From Pristionchus mayeri (lineage: Eukaryota > Nematoda > Chromadorea > Rhabditida > Neodiplogasteridae), in the NCBI GenBank assembly GCA_036245805.1, contig BTRK01000002.1, forward strand, positions 10,784,689 through 10,848,688: DNA of 64,000 nt. Direction: 5' to 3'. The position numbers and the translations under genes were made by a program. Below are positions 22,356 through 32,208 of this stretch, one piece after another. A model generated the notes under the pieces. The model did no database searches, was not told where the DNA came from, and saw nothing but the letters and a program-made list of their open reading frames with translations. Position 1 is the stretch's first letter, and every line of letters begins with the position of its first letter.

Positions 22356-22420
22356 TACCCTCTCTTCATTCCACATACTCTCTCGCGCTGTCTGATGAGT
22401 ACGCGAAATGAAGAGGTCTT
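22356..22420. mobile_element. Hairpin MITE, family C-like
   Basis: CTCTCTTCATTCCACATACT pairs with GTACGCGAAATGAAGAGG. A degenerate half-copy (TCTCTTCATTCCGTATACTC) lies at about 22158-22185. Confidence 0.5.
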
Positions 22421-22444
22421 AATATATTTGAAAAGCCGAAGTTC

Positions 22445-22550
22445 GTAGCAGCTGAAGAATTGTTGGAGATAAATCTGATTGCAACTCGTAGTAGACGTGG
22501 AACTCAAAGTAACGAGGTGTGAAAGTGTTCGTTGCGGGGACGGGAATTTG
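22445..22550 (-). repeat. Coding-like stretch, inverted paralogue of 20690-20790
   Basis: The minus strand reads NTFTPRYFEFHVYYELQSDL and stays open longer than the plus-strand copy. It may be an upstream exon of the RRM-like gene, but I could not find a donor in the right phase. Confidence 0.4.
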
Positions 22551-22839
22551 ATCTGGCTCGTTTGCAAAGATTGGTTATTGCGGGCGACCGTACCCTCGCT
22601 ATTGTTTTCGATCGAGCAATAAATATTCTGCCTGATTCAGGGATAAAATGATATAAAATGCGAAAGGGGGAGAGTGGGATAATCAGACGATACAGCAAAA
22701 AATGAATGAACAATTGCATCTCTTCTTCAAGACTGTGTTCGTGGGAGAACACCGCAAGAAATGCCTTGATACGATCTTGGAAGCATTTTTTACAAAATAA
22801 AATAATCATAATAATCGTTAAAAATCAGTCTACCTAAGC

Positions 22840-23160
22840 CGAGTCCAAGGATTTATTCACTGGTTGCAGTTCTGTCCGCTTCCAACTGCCCGAGGCAAAG
22901 AATTGTTTCTGAATTTTTAAATTTTTTTTGTGAATGAATTATCTTATTCACTGGCACGCAACTCTCATCGAAATCGATTTGATTGTTTTATTTATTTCAT
23001 AACAGATTTTCGATACAACGAGATGTAAACTGTTTGAGCGAAATCTGCTTGTCAGATAAACCAAATGTGAAACACAAATGTGAGAAGCGTCAAAGTGTAT
23101 GGGCTGAAATTGTTTCTGTTTTTTTTCTGTTCGCTAAGTAGCTACTATCACTCATTAATT
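22840..23160 (+). repeat. Segmental duplicate of 25055-25720, uninterrupted copy
   Basis: CCGAGTCCAAGGAT, TTCTGTCCGCTTCC, ACTGCCCG and, further on, TATTCACTG, CAACTCT and TCGATTTGAT occur in the same order as in 25055-25135 plus 25490-25720. At 22917-22920 this copy has a plain TTAA exactly where the other copy carries a 349-bp MITE, so it is an empty-site allele in effect. Confidence 0.8.
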
Positions 23161-23259
23161 CAGCAAGATTTCTCCAGAAATTATTTCAATAGCTGCAGCT
23201 GCCTTAATTCTGCTTATAATTGATGGCCAAAAAATCTTGCAAACTGTGCCTCATTTCAA

Positions 23260-23577
23260 TTAATTTTTCTCGTTTGATTGCAATCTGTGAGCTTTGAGTT
23301 TCACGAGTATCTGAAGAAGGACAAACACTCTCGGAATGATCGTTTTGTATAACTCTTCTACAAAACAATAATTCGAATCTTGGTCGATGTCGTCCTCCAG
23401 ATGGCTGCTGATGATGACGTCCTTCGTTGGATCGAGTGGATGAACAGGGTTAACGAATATTTCGACGCTCTGATTTTGGCTTTCCTTTTTTTCAGAATTC
23501 AGTTCAATTTTTGCCAATTTCAACCATTCAATCAGCGTTTCATACAGCAAATAAAGAGAGAAGAATATCTGCGACCA
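23260..23577 (-). CDS. Possible last exon of an unrecognised protein, about 105 codons
   Basis: From a GGTCGCAG acceptor-like site on the minus strand the frame runs IFFSLYLLYETLIEWLKLAK, ESQNQSVEIFVNPVHPLDPT, SSHLEDDIDQDSNYCFVEEL and YKTIIPRVFVLLQILVKLKA to a stop. Composition is protein-like, with a hydrophobic start, an acidic middle and a basic end. No domain recognised and no partner exon found. Confidence 0.35.
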   Translation of the reverse strand, partial: WSQIFFSLYLLYETLIEWLKLAKIELNSEKKESQNQSVEIFVNPVHPLDPTKDVIISSHLEDDIDQDSNYCFVEELYKTIIPRVFVLLQILVKLKAHRLQSNEKN

Positions 23578-23781
23578 TCAATCTTGAAATGAAACGTCCT
23601 TCTCAGAAAATTGCGGGTTATTTTTAAAAGCTTCAAATTTTACGGTATTCATACCTCTCCTCTGCGTCTTTTGAAAAATTTAAGTTTGCATTTCACTGCT
23701 AATAGAGAATTAAAGAAAAAATTACTGTGGGTTCAAGTTGAGTTTGGAGGTCATATTTTCCGAATGTCGCGCTCTCATTCG

Positions 23782-24146
23782 TTAAAAAGGGAGTGTCAGC
23801 AAAGTTAAATTTTTGACGCTTTCATAACCATGCCCTAGACAATTATCCAACGACCATAGCGCGAGCTAAGAGGATAGGCAAAGGTCAACCGCATAGCTCA
23901 GTGGTAAAGCAGCCGCCGCGTAATCGGAAGGGCTCGGGTTCGAATCCCATCAGTTTTTGAAAAATCTTCTAGATATTTGAATTCCCGCACGTCCCTTCCC
24001 TTCAAGTCCTCTTTGGAATTCTGCCAATGAATGATAACTCGGTTCAAAATAGAGATACGCATTTGAAATTTTTAGAATCTCGTACAAAGGTCGGTCATGG
24101 TTATGACAACGTCAAAATTTCAACTTTGCTGACAGTCCTTCTTTAA
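23782..24146 (+). mobile_element. TTAA-flanked MITE carrying a tRNA-like sequence, copy 1
   Basis: Bounded by TTAA on both sides (23782-23785 and 24143-24146). Terminal inverted repeats of about 40 bp read GTGTCAGCAAAGTTAAATTT at the left and, reversed, CTGTCAGCAAAGTTGAAATT at the right. TTAA target duplication is the signature of piggyBac-type transposases. The interior holds a tRNA-like stretch at about 23887-23955. A second copy lies inverted at 25140-25488. Confidence 0.87.
23887..23955 (+). tRNA. tRNA-like sequence inside a MITE (degenerate)
   Basis: TAGCTCAGTGGTAAAGC matches an internal A box and D arm, and GGGTTCGAATCCC matches the B box and T loop. CCG-CGTAAT-CGG lies where the anticodon arm should be, suggesting a CGU-type (threonine) ancestor. 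The acceptor stem does not pair and the T stem has mismatches, so I do not believe it is a working tRNA. With both boxes it could still recruit RNA polymerase III. Confidence 0.45.
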
Positions 24147-24291
24147 TTTGTGTATGTTTTCAGATTATTCCGCACTTTCGACATCAATTCAATAAACAAT
24201 TTCGTCACAGCACACTCTTTCCTTAATTTGTTTTTATGCTGGTACCCTGCAATTTATTTGTGGATGATTCTGTACCTCCCTGAACTATATT

Positions 24292-24587
24292 TTAAAGGAG
24301 TGCTCCGGGGAATGAATGCTAGGTAGTCCTACAACGAAAGTTCTGCGCTCTCAATGAGATACTGTAGCGAATTTACTCCGAGAAAGATGCGATAAATAAG
24401 TAGAGCGAGTGAAACATAAACCAACCAGGCGCGACCCTGCGCTTTCAATGAACTTTGCGCATATGTAAATAGCCTCAGAGGCGTCGGAGGAACTTCGCAC
24501 AAAGTGCTTTCTGATAGGGTGAGCGTCCTCTTCAACATACACACTGTCACTATGGGTGACTGAACATTCCCCGGAGCACCCCTTTAA
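24292..24587. mobile_element. TTAA-flanked MITE, second family
   Basis: TTAA at 24292-24295 and 24584-24587 flank inverted ends AAGGAGTGCTCCGGGGAATG and, reversed, AAGGGGTGCTCCGGGGAATG. About 296 bp, no coding frame. Different terminal sequence from the tRNA-carrying family but the same target preference. Confidence 0.8.
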
Positions 24588-25139
24588 CGGCACTTGAATA
24601 TTGTTTTTTCGACATAAAGGACATATTGTTTTTCTTTCAAAATGCAGCTTTTGACAATAATACACTTGTGTACACTCTCATATGTCAGAAATGACAAAGG
24701 AGTGCATGGAATAGAGAGAAAGTGGCAAAAGTGAGTCGATCGCATTCTTAAATACTGATTTGTTGCTTCTCATTATTCCACATCCACCTCTCTGCGTAGA
24801 TTAATAGGTTATTGTGTGAGCCAGTGTTCACATCACGCATCTCACGAAAGAATCGAGCAGAATTTGATTGATATTCGTGGGAATGGAGGAAAAGCACGAA
24901 TTGAGTTCTAATCGGCCATCCTAAAGCATGCCTGAGTGACCCCCTATGTTCTATTGTGCAAGCATGCCTTACGATAGCCAAAACCAGTTACAACCAATTT
25001 CACCATTCCCCCGCTCAGCTCGATTCACAATAATCGATAAATCCCAGAAGGAGTCTCAGTAATCCGAGTCCAAGGATGGATTCCCTGGCTAGTGCTCTGT
25101 CCGCTTCCTACTGCCCGGGGCGAAGCGTTGACCTAAATA

Positions 25140-25488
25140 TTAAGGAAGGACTGTCAGCAAAGTTGAAATTTTGACGTTGTCATAACCTTTGTACAACCAT
25201 AAGAGATTCTGAAAATTTCAAATGCGTATCTCTATTTTGAACCGAGTTATTATTCGTTGGCAGAATGCCAAGGAGGGCTTGAAGGGAAGGGACGTGCGGG
25301 AATTCAAATAACTAGAAGATTTTTCAAAAACTGGTGGGATTCGAACACGCAACCTTCCGATTACGCGGCAACTGCTTTACCACTGAGCTATGCGATTGAC
25401 CTTTGCCTATCCTCTTAGCTCGCGCTATGATCGTTGGATGATTGGTTATGAAAGCGTCAAAAATTTAACTTTGCTGACACTCCTTTAA
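25140..25488 (-). mobile_element. TTAA-flanked MITE carrying a tRNA-like sequence, copy 2 (inverted)
   Basis: Reverse-complement copy of 23782-24146, with TTAA at 25140-25143 and 25485-25488. The terminal repeats and interior match over the full length with scattered differences. It interrupts a segment present without it at 22840-23160. Confidence 0.87.
25330..25402 (-). tRNA. tRNA-like sequence inside a MITE (degenerate), copy 2
   Basis: On the minus strand: GCATAGCTCAGTGGTAAAGC, then CCGCGTAATCGG, then GTTCGAATCCCACC. A and B boxes are intact while the stems are imperfect. It differs from copy 1 mainly in the anticodon-arm flank and T stem (TTGCGTG versus CTCGGG). Confidence 0.45.
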
Positions 25489-26045
25489 AATTAGTTGTAA
25501 GCATTCGAATTGTCGTATTCACTGACACACAACTCTTATCGAATTCGATTTGATCGTTTTATTTATTCAGCGGCCGAACAGTCAGTCATTGCTAGAGCGC
25601 AATCTGCCATACAGATAAAGTAAATTTGAAACACAAATGTGATCTGCGTGAAATTGTATTGGCTGAAATCATTTCTGCTTTTTTCTGTTCGCATAATGAA
25701 TAATATCACTCACTAATTTTTCATTCGGCTTAAATCCTTTCTGTGAAATGTATGCACGCATGTTGGTCCTTGATCTTTGTTATTTAATGTAAAAACTTTC
25801 TCTCATGCATCGAGATCTGGATCTGCAAGATTGGCTAAATTAGGGGTGTCCTCAGCGACTTCGGGATATGATTTGATTGAAGTCGCTCTCATGCCCCGTT
25901 ACACTTCTACTGTAGGTAGACAATCATTGCAGCCTTGTCCAAACTCCCTTCAAACTTGCAATCACAGAGACTTGGAGGAATGACTTGTAGGGAATGACTC
26001 TCGCTATTTTGCGCGTTCTCTTACCTGTAAGCACGGCGAGAGGGT

Positions 26046-26105
26046 AGTAGGTCGGATGAGAACTCTGACGTCATGCCGCCTTTGATATATCATCGGGGCG
26101 TGGCG
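26046..26105. mobile_element. Half copy of MITE family B
   Basis: TAGGTCGGATGAGAACTCTG followed by ACGTCATGCCGCCTTTGATA matches one arm of the family B palindrome. The other arm is missing. Confidence 0.65.
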
Positions 26106-26358
26106 GGCGTTGACCACTGGATGGGAGAAACCAGAGATCTCTCGTTCTTGCAGACAGGCGAGAGAGCGAATGAAGTGAATGAAGGAGAGCACTTAGTGAA
26201 GGAGAGCACAACTCTAGTAGGGTTTCAATTTTCGGGTCATTCCTTAGTGGTCACTCCCTTCGTCACTGAAAGCAAACCAAACAACAGATAACACTGTATT
26301 AGAATCATGAAATTTTCAGGTTACGGTAAGTATACAATAGATTACGGTAGTCGATGAA

Positions 26359-29193
26359 TCACAGCTTGGAATAGTTCGGCTTCGGGCCCTTGGTCATCAC
26401 TGCCATTGCTGATTCGGCGATGTCGTTCGTCTGTAGCTGCGACATGTTCCAGAGGGCCTGAATATATCAATCGATAGGGCCTGAATACAGTAATCCATAG
26501 GACACACGGCGATAGGGACTCTGGCCAATAAGTACTCAATAGACGACTCTGGTCTATAGTCTAGAGGCTATAGAATGCCCCCGTGGTATGGCTGTGCAAG
26601 ATCTGACGCCCTTCAGCATGGCGCTAGGTCGGATGAGAACTATGACGCCATGCCGCGTGTGATACATAAAAGACAAAATGACGTCATAGTAGTTCTCATC
26701 CGACCTAGTGTCTCCATCTTGCATGTTCACTCGTATGATCGAGAGTGCGCTGAATTAAGCGGGTCTTGCGAAGCCATCCCTAGTCAAATCGATCAATATG
26801 ATCATTTTTCAATCAGTAAATTATCGATTTTACCACATAGCGGAGCGACTCATCAACAGGGTGGTCACGAGCGTAGTTGAGCACGATCTGCATCGAATTT
26901 ATTATATTTTTAAAAATTATTTCGCAAATAAAATTAAGAAAAATGAAGGTTACCTTGGTGCCCTGCACAGCAACGGGAGACGAGGTTGCGATGGACTTGG
27001 CCGTTTCCTTAATTAGGTGGTAATTAATTAGCATGCAATGTTAATTAACCTTCGCTGCGGCCATCATAGCGTCGTAAGAGTCGAAGACGCGCGAGACGTA
27101 GCCTGGGAATTAGGGGCTGAGGGCAGAGATCAATCAAAAATCATGTATCGGATTTTTTCTTGTTTGAGGGTTTTCTTTTTCTTGTTCTTGTTTGTTTGTT
27201 TGTTTGTTTTTCTAGTTTTCTTGTTTTCTTGTTTGTTTGAGGGTTCTTGTTTGTTTGAGGGAGCTATCTTCTTTAGGGTTTCAATTTTCAGGTAATTTTG
27301 GGTCATTTTCGGATATGTTCAGGTGCGCTAGATAGATGATAAGCTTATATCGAGAGGCGTTGACGATTGTTTTACTCTTTGCCAGGAATGGTTGTCAGGA
27401 GGAAATTCGAAGATCAGAGATCAGACCTTGCTCGTGCGCCTCCTTAGCGCCGAAGTGACGCGCCGTCATGGCCACTTCTCTCAGCCAACTGTGATTGCCG
27501 ATGATCTGAAATGGATCGATAATTGCAAGGATTATTGCTTGCAATGTTTCTGAAGCCTTTGAGAAGTTAGCGAGAGAACATGCAAATATGAGAGAGTGCA
27601 CTCTGCCTCTCGCGAGGAGATGGAATGAGGTTCAGACTCTCTTCAATCTACACACTCTCTCACTTTCCCGACCGGCGAGAGAGTGCGCAGAATGAAGAAT
27701 CATTTCATACGAAGCAATCAATAATGCGCCTTGCAATCGATAGATACCGTACCTTGGGCAGGCGATTGAGCGATCCGACGTCTGCTGCGAGTCCCACAGC
27801 GACTTCCTAAATTCGATCTACCGTATTCCATCGGACATCTTCCGTATACCTTCACTGAGAACTCGGTGTCCTTGGAGCAATAGCGAATGTCGCAGGCAGA
27901 GGTGATATCGATTCCGCCTCCTGGAAAAACGATAATTGACGGATACTGTAACTGAATTACAGTATTCAACTAATCGATATTCTCACTAAAGTTTAAATTT
28001 TCAGGTCATTCAGGCTCACTTTCGGGTATGTTTCAGATGCGATACATGGCTCATAAGCTTATCATCTATCTAGCGCACCTGAAGCATATCCGAAAATGAC
28101 CCAAAATTATCTGAAAATTGAAACCCTAATTCTCACCGAGACAGTATCCGTGAATGGCGGCGATAACGGGTTTGCAGCACTGAGAGTATGGTATGTTGGA
28201 GTTACGGTAGCTAGATCACAACGATACCTTTTCGATCAGCGTGAAGGAGTACTGCATCTTCACGATCTTTCCGAGCATCTGGAATGGTACGGTAGTGGCT
28301 ACGGTAGCGTGTGGAAGGACACGGTAGGGCCTCTAGGTGTACGGTATGTCTACGGCATAGCCTCCTACCTGCCTGCTCCTTCTCGCAACGTCCAGCTCCT
28401 CGTCCATCGTGAGCGACGAGCTGAAGGCTGCAATCAATAGTTCAGGGATACCGTACTAATCAATCGATGCTTCCAGGATACTGTAGGCTACAGTAATCGA
28501 ACAGGTGAGATCGATGCCAGTGGAGAACGCGCGGCCGTTGCCGGAGATTACAACGGTGCGACAGTTCTGGTCGGTGTCCAGGCGCGTGAAGACATCACCG
28601 ATCTCACTGAGAAGAGATCAAAGATCAATGTTCAAAATAAGTTCAAAGAACATCACAGTGAAGCACTGAGCAAGCAGGGAAGGATTGAAAGAGTTCAAAG
28701 ATCACTATTCACACATACTCCAATCGTAATTTCAGAACAACTGTTCACAGTGAAACTTTACGAAAGAGGTTCAACGATAGAGAGATTCAGCAGCTAAACA
28801 CGGATCAGATATATGCAGGCCGATCAGCTCAAAGATTGCGATGGCTTCGCGTGACTGTGGATTCACGTCCATTGAGGATTCGACCGGCGAGAGAGCGCGC
28901 GGAACATGGTCTAAATTTTCAGGTCATTCAGGCTCACTTTCGGGTATGTTTCAGATGCGATACATAGGTCATAAGCTTATCATCTATCTAGCGCACCTGA
29001 AACATATCAGAAAATGACCCAAAATTACCTGAAAATTGAAACCCTAACGCGGAATAAAGGGAGTCGTAAGAAGCTATCCTCACTCCCAGATCTCCTGGTC
29101 GAGCGCGTTGAGCTGCTTCGTGCGATTCAGCTGGACGTGAAAGACGCCATCGCCGACATCGCTTACCAGCAGGCAATTGTAGGAGTAGGTCAT
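26359..29193 (-). CDS. ECH1: Delta(3,5)-delta(2,4)-dienoyl-CoA isomerase, peroxisomal type, 12 exons, 276 aa
   Basis: Exons (minus strand, first to last): 29084-29193, 28503-28606, 28369-28427, 28228-28278, 28137-28179, 27850-27920, 27753-27806, 27427-27505, 27050-27102, 26954-27007, 26834-26887, 26359-26457. Phases agree throughout and total 831 bases. The protein isomerises 3,5-dienoyl-CoA to 2,4-dienoyl-CoA when odd-position double bonds are degraded. Crotonase-fold marks: LNRTKQLNALD, VVISGNGRAFSTGIDL, KPVIAAIHGYCLGGGID, SACDIRYC, VKEVAVGLAADVGSLNRLPK. The three catalytic acids of the family are present (Asp of GGGID, Glu of VKE, Asp of LAAD). The C-terminus is SKL, a peroxisomal PTS1. 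I chose the ATG at 29193; no mitochondrial presequence is seen, but a TTCCAG just upstream leaves an earlier exon possible. Introns 1, 5, 8 and 11 carry MITE copies. Confidence 0.95.
26620..26712. mobile_element. MITE family B copy in ECH1 intron 11
   Basis: GGCGCTAGGTCGGATGAGAA and TAGTTCTCATCCGACCTAG are inverted arms around a diverged centre. It retains AATGACGTCATAG, a CRE-like palindrome, on one arm. Confidence 0.75.
27179..27265. repeat. Low-complexity GTTT/CTTG repeat in ECH1 intron 8
   Basis: Repeated TTGTTTGTTTG and CTTGTTTGTTTGAGGG units between the MITE half-copy and exon 27050-27102. Simple repeat, no coding. Confidence 0.7.
27275..27350. mobile_element. Half copy of MITE family F in ECH1 intron 8
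   Basis: AGGGTTTCAATTTTCAGGTA then GGTGCGCTAGATAGATGATA matches one arm of the elements at 27987 and 28905. A smaller scrap (TAGGGTTTCAATTTTCGGGT) lies near 26219. Confidence 0.65.
27632..27700. mobile_element. Hairpin MITE, family C-like, in ECH1 intron 7
   Basis: CAGACTCTCTTCAATCTACA pairs with GCGCAGAATGAAGAATC across CACTCTCTCACTTTCCCGAC. Located between exons 27427-27505 and 27753-27806. Confidence 0.6.
27987..28128. mobile_element. MITE family F whose target duplication copies an ECH1 splice donor
   Basis: Imperfect palindrome of about 142 bp (arms AATTTTCAGGTCATT.. and ..AAATTATCTGAAAATT). ATTCTCAC flanks it at 27979-27986 and 28129-28136. The copy at 28129-28136 is, on the gene strand, GTGAGAAT: exactly the first eight bases of ECH1 intron 5. 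The intron without the element would be 66 bases. It has a near-identical sister at 28905-29047. Confidence 0.87.
28905..29047. mobile_element. MITE family F copy in ECH1 intron 1
   Basis: Nearly identical to 27987-28128 over its whole length (TTCAGGTCATTCAGGCTCAC, CATAAGCTTATCATCTATCT). CGCGGAA at 28898-28904 and 29048-29054 is a likely target duplication. Lies 29 bases from the donor of exon 1. Confidence 0.8.
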
Positions 29194-31277
29194 GACTGGA
29201 ATCTCTGGATTACGGTAACTACCAAAAGCCAGATTTCGAACAAAAAAGGAAGTTTTATTGGGAAGAAACGGCGAAAAGAGAGTGAACATCACAATAGGAA
29301 TCGACAGTTCACTGCAATCCTTTATCACCACCACTCGGTCTGCTACCAAACTACAATACGTGAGGAACCTTGTAGTGAGAGTGTGCACCTCTTGCGATGG
29401 TACTGTGACAGTCTCAGGCACGTTTGCACAGATTTGCATGTCGTCCTCAGTTGACGATCACACGGATTGGAGTGATTAAACTAATTAAACACAGCAAAAA
29501 TATAATTCAAATTTAAATAAATCAGCTAGCGATGAGAGAAAGCCGGGAAATGTTCGACGGACGGCAGAAAGCGCGCGCTCTCGCGAAAGTGGGCGGAGCG
29601 TAGCGTTGGCGGTTCGCAGTTCGGCTGGCTTTTTTGAATCGTCGTTTCTTCTCGATCGCTTCTCAGTTCATCGCTTTCAATCGGCGCTTGTTTGTGCTCA
29701 TTCGATAGCCGCCTTTTGATCTACCCACCGCCCCTGCCAGCCTTTCCCTTAGGCCCTCGCTTCTACTTTTTCTCATCTGTTTTCTGCGCGGCTCTTGTTT
29801 GTTATGGTTTTGCACGCATTTCTCATGTATTTAGTCAAGTTTGCTTGCTCAGTTTGATCTTTAAAGCATTTGCCATTAGACACACGCCAGTTGTGCTCGT
29901 TCTTGCATCATTTCTTAGCGAGAAAGAAGGCGACTTCCAGAGTGGTGGGGCAGCTGTTCATCTAACTAGGGACGCTGTGTGTTGCTCGTCTCAGACCGCG
30001 TCTTCTTTCCCCTCATATTGCTCGCTCTGCTCATTCTCCTCTCGTGAGTGACCTATCGGCTGAGATTCCGTGTGTAGGAACGCAAACATGACCGACTAAG
30101 TCGAGTTCGCAAATAGAACGGCGACGGACCGCGCGCGTTCCATTAGGTACCACTTCTCGTGGCGACCAATCATCTGACTTTACCAATTGCGCATGATCTT
30201 TGATCTTCCTAATATTCGCGATAGCATTCGATATCAAAAACCATTACTTTCCAGGAGACAGTAATTTGCGCCGCCTTCCCACTCGTTTTACGGGTGCGCT
30301 CCAGGGTCATAGCGCAATGGCTGTCAATCACGAACCCATCATACTCTCCTCAATATCCATCCTCTCTCGCCCCTGCTAGTGATTAGATCTGATCGCTCTT
30401 GCAGTTTGCGTTGATAGCTCGACGTTGCGTGTCCTGCCAATCTATCTCTTGGTAGATTCCAGCTTCATTGCTCCATAAACAGAGTTTAGGATGGGCAGAG
30501 GAGGCAGGAATACTGTAAGCAATAGGGCGAATCGTTTGGACAGCGAGAGGGGGAGAAGAGGCGCCACGTAATCACGGAAATCTGTCCCTCTGCACCTCTC
30601 TGCCCTCTTCCGCTTTCCGATCTCTCATTCATTTCCCTCCCCCTTCCCTTCTACTCCCCTTCCCATCCCCGTGCCCTTTGATATGATTCCAAGCGTCCAC
30701 ACCACGCGCACCGATCGATTAGATAGGCTCCAGATCAGATATCAGGGTCCCAGCCAGGGGGCGTGCTTTGCGGAACTAACTCCGCCTGACCCCTCCCCCC
30801 CCTCTCTTGGTATGACCTTGCCCCGCTAAAGGAGAGCTCAGAGCTCCTCTCAGAATGGGGAGATACGGGTCGAGAGATCGGACGATGCGCGCAGTTATTG
30901 CCCCCCCCCCATTTGAGAGTTATTGATTGATTGGCCTACCGTATCCGTGATCTACCCCGTATTCCGGCTGCTCTTATCGATTCGCCCGATCGCCACCGCT
31001 TCCTGATCATCGCCTATGTTTACAGGTTCGGCCCAACTCTCTCGTGTGAGTGTGTCGTCTACCCCCTCACTCGGACCCGACTCCCTGATTTGGACGTGAC
31101 CAGGTGAGCCGCAGAGCCGGGAAATGGTGGTGGGGTATACGGTAGACGACTTTTCGAAAAGTGCGCACGCAGCGGCGCACTCGATGTGGATCTGTTCGGC
31201 CGATTCGAAAAGTAGGCTATGGGGGTGTTCGCCCAGGGAAAGCGAGAGTGAATTGGAGGATGGGGAAGGGTGGAGTT

Positions 31278-31444
31278 CCCCCCCCCCCCCCCCCACCGAC
31301 CCGTCGGTGACGAGGGAGTATGTGAAATGAAGAGAGTCAGGAGAACAGTCGAAATGATGGGTATCAGCAATCGTTGCATCGACACCGCCCCGTGTTGACC
31401 AGCTGCATTGGTGTTTCCATTGGGATGATAGGGGGGGGGGGGGG
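31278..31444. repeat. C17 and G14 homopolymer runs
   Basis: Seventeen C at 31278-31294 and fourteen G at 31431-31444, about 137 bases apart and complementary to each other. Both are prone to length change and could pair as an inverted repeat. Confidence 0.85.
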
Positions 31445-31479
31445 TCAGAACTTCCGCGTTCACTGTTTAGCACTCACTG

Positions 31480-32075
31480 ACTATCCGGTGAGAGAGCACG
31501 CGAATTGGAGAGAGTCAGACGAGAAGGAGGGTGAGAGAGCACGTGATACTGAGAGAGTCCCCCTTGCGAGATCGTCGATCTGACTGCATTCGCATTCATG
31601 TTTTCCTCTCTGTTTTGTGCTGGCCAGAAACTGGAAACACGCTACTACATTCGCAGTAGTCGGGTGATTCATCCCTCACTTCTCTGTTCCCTATACAACT
31701 CCTCGAAGCACAAATCCGCCAGGCGTTTCTTGGTTACTATTTATTCTGAGTGGCGAGTCGGTGTCATCAGGCGCTGGCTAGGAGTGTCTTTAGATCTGCG
31801 CTTTGGCAAGTGCCTTGGAAATAGTAACGAGTGCCCTGAATGACTGATGCGCGCTTTGTTCTATCTATTCTAAACGTGTACGCTCATTTTGCCTTTGTGT
31901 GGTCGGCGAGAGAGCAACGTGGAGAGAGTGTACGACCATTACTCCCGAATTCCTGATGATGTCGTCGCGCCCTCTGTGGAAAGTACAGTCTGCGCGGCCC
32001 GGTGAGAGAACACGCGAATTGGAGAGAGTCAGGCGAGAAGGAAGGCGAGAGAGCACGCGATATTGAGAGAGTACA
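31480..32075. repeat. Duplicated half-hairpins of family C
   Basis: GGTGAGAGAGCACGCGAATT followed by GGAGAGAGTCAGACGAGAAG and a second GTGAGAGAGCACG at about 31490-31560 recurs, slightly changed, at about 32000-32075. Each consists of two right-hand hairpin arms in tandem. Confidence 0.6.
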
Positions 32076-32118
32076 TCCTTACTTTCTGGACAAGAAGTGC
32101 GATCGCACTCTGCACTTG

Positions 32119-32208
32119 TGCCTTTCTCTCTCTGTTCCTTCCTGCTCTCTTCCCCCCTTCTTCCCTCCCTCTCCTCTATCTCTCCCTCCTTTTCCTCTCT
32201 CCTCTATC
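32119..32208 (+). repeat. Polypyrimidine tract
   Basis: About 90 bases that are nearly all C or T (TTCCCCCCTTCTTCCCTCCC and similar), 300 bases upstream of the first vigilin coding exon. Could form triplex DNA or simply be a simple-sequence expansion. Confidence 0.7.

Larger units (their letters stand above)
25055..25720 (+). repeat. Segmental duplicate of 22840-23160, split by a MITE
   Basis: Left part 25055-25139 and right part 25489-25720 match the contiguous copy at 22840-23160, with the MITE 25140-25488 in between. It is diverged by point changes and small indels. Confidence 0.8.

Noticed and set aside
23887..23955. Functional tRNA gene
   Set aside because: Acceptor stem does not pair, T stem has mismatches and the base before the supposed anticodon is not U33. 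It occurs in two transposon copies.
29692..30051. 119-codon plus-strand frame as a gene
   Set aside because: No domain, unusual Cys/Ser/Phe composition, and it lies in a pyrimidine-rich 5' region; more likely untranslated leader or intergenic.
30952..31473. Overlapping 173- and 134-codon minus-strand frames
   Set aside because: They run through the C17 and G14 homopolymers and hairpin repeats; low-complexity Pro/Ser/Gly products without motif.
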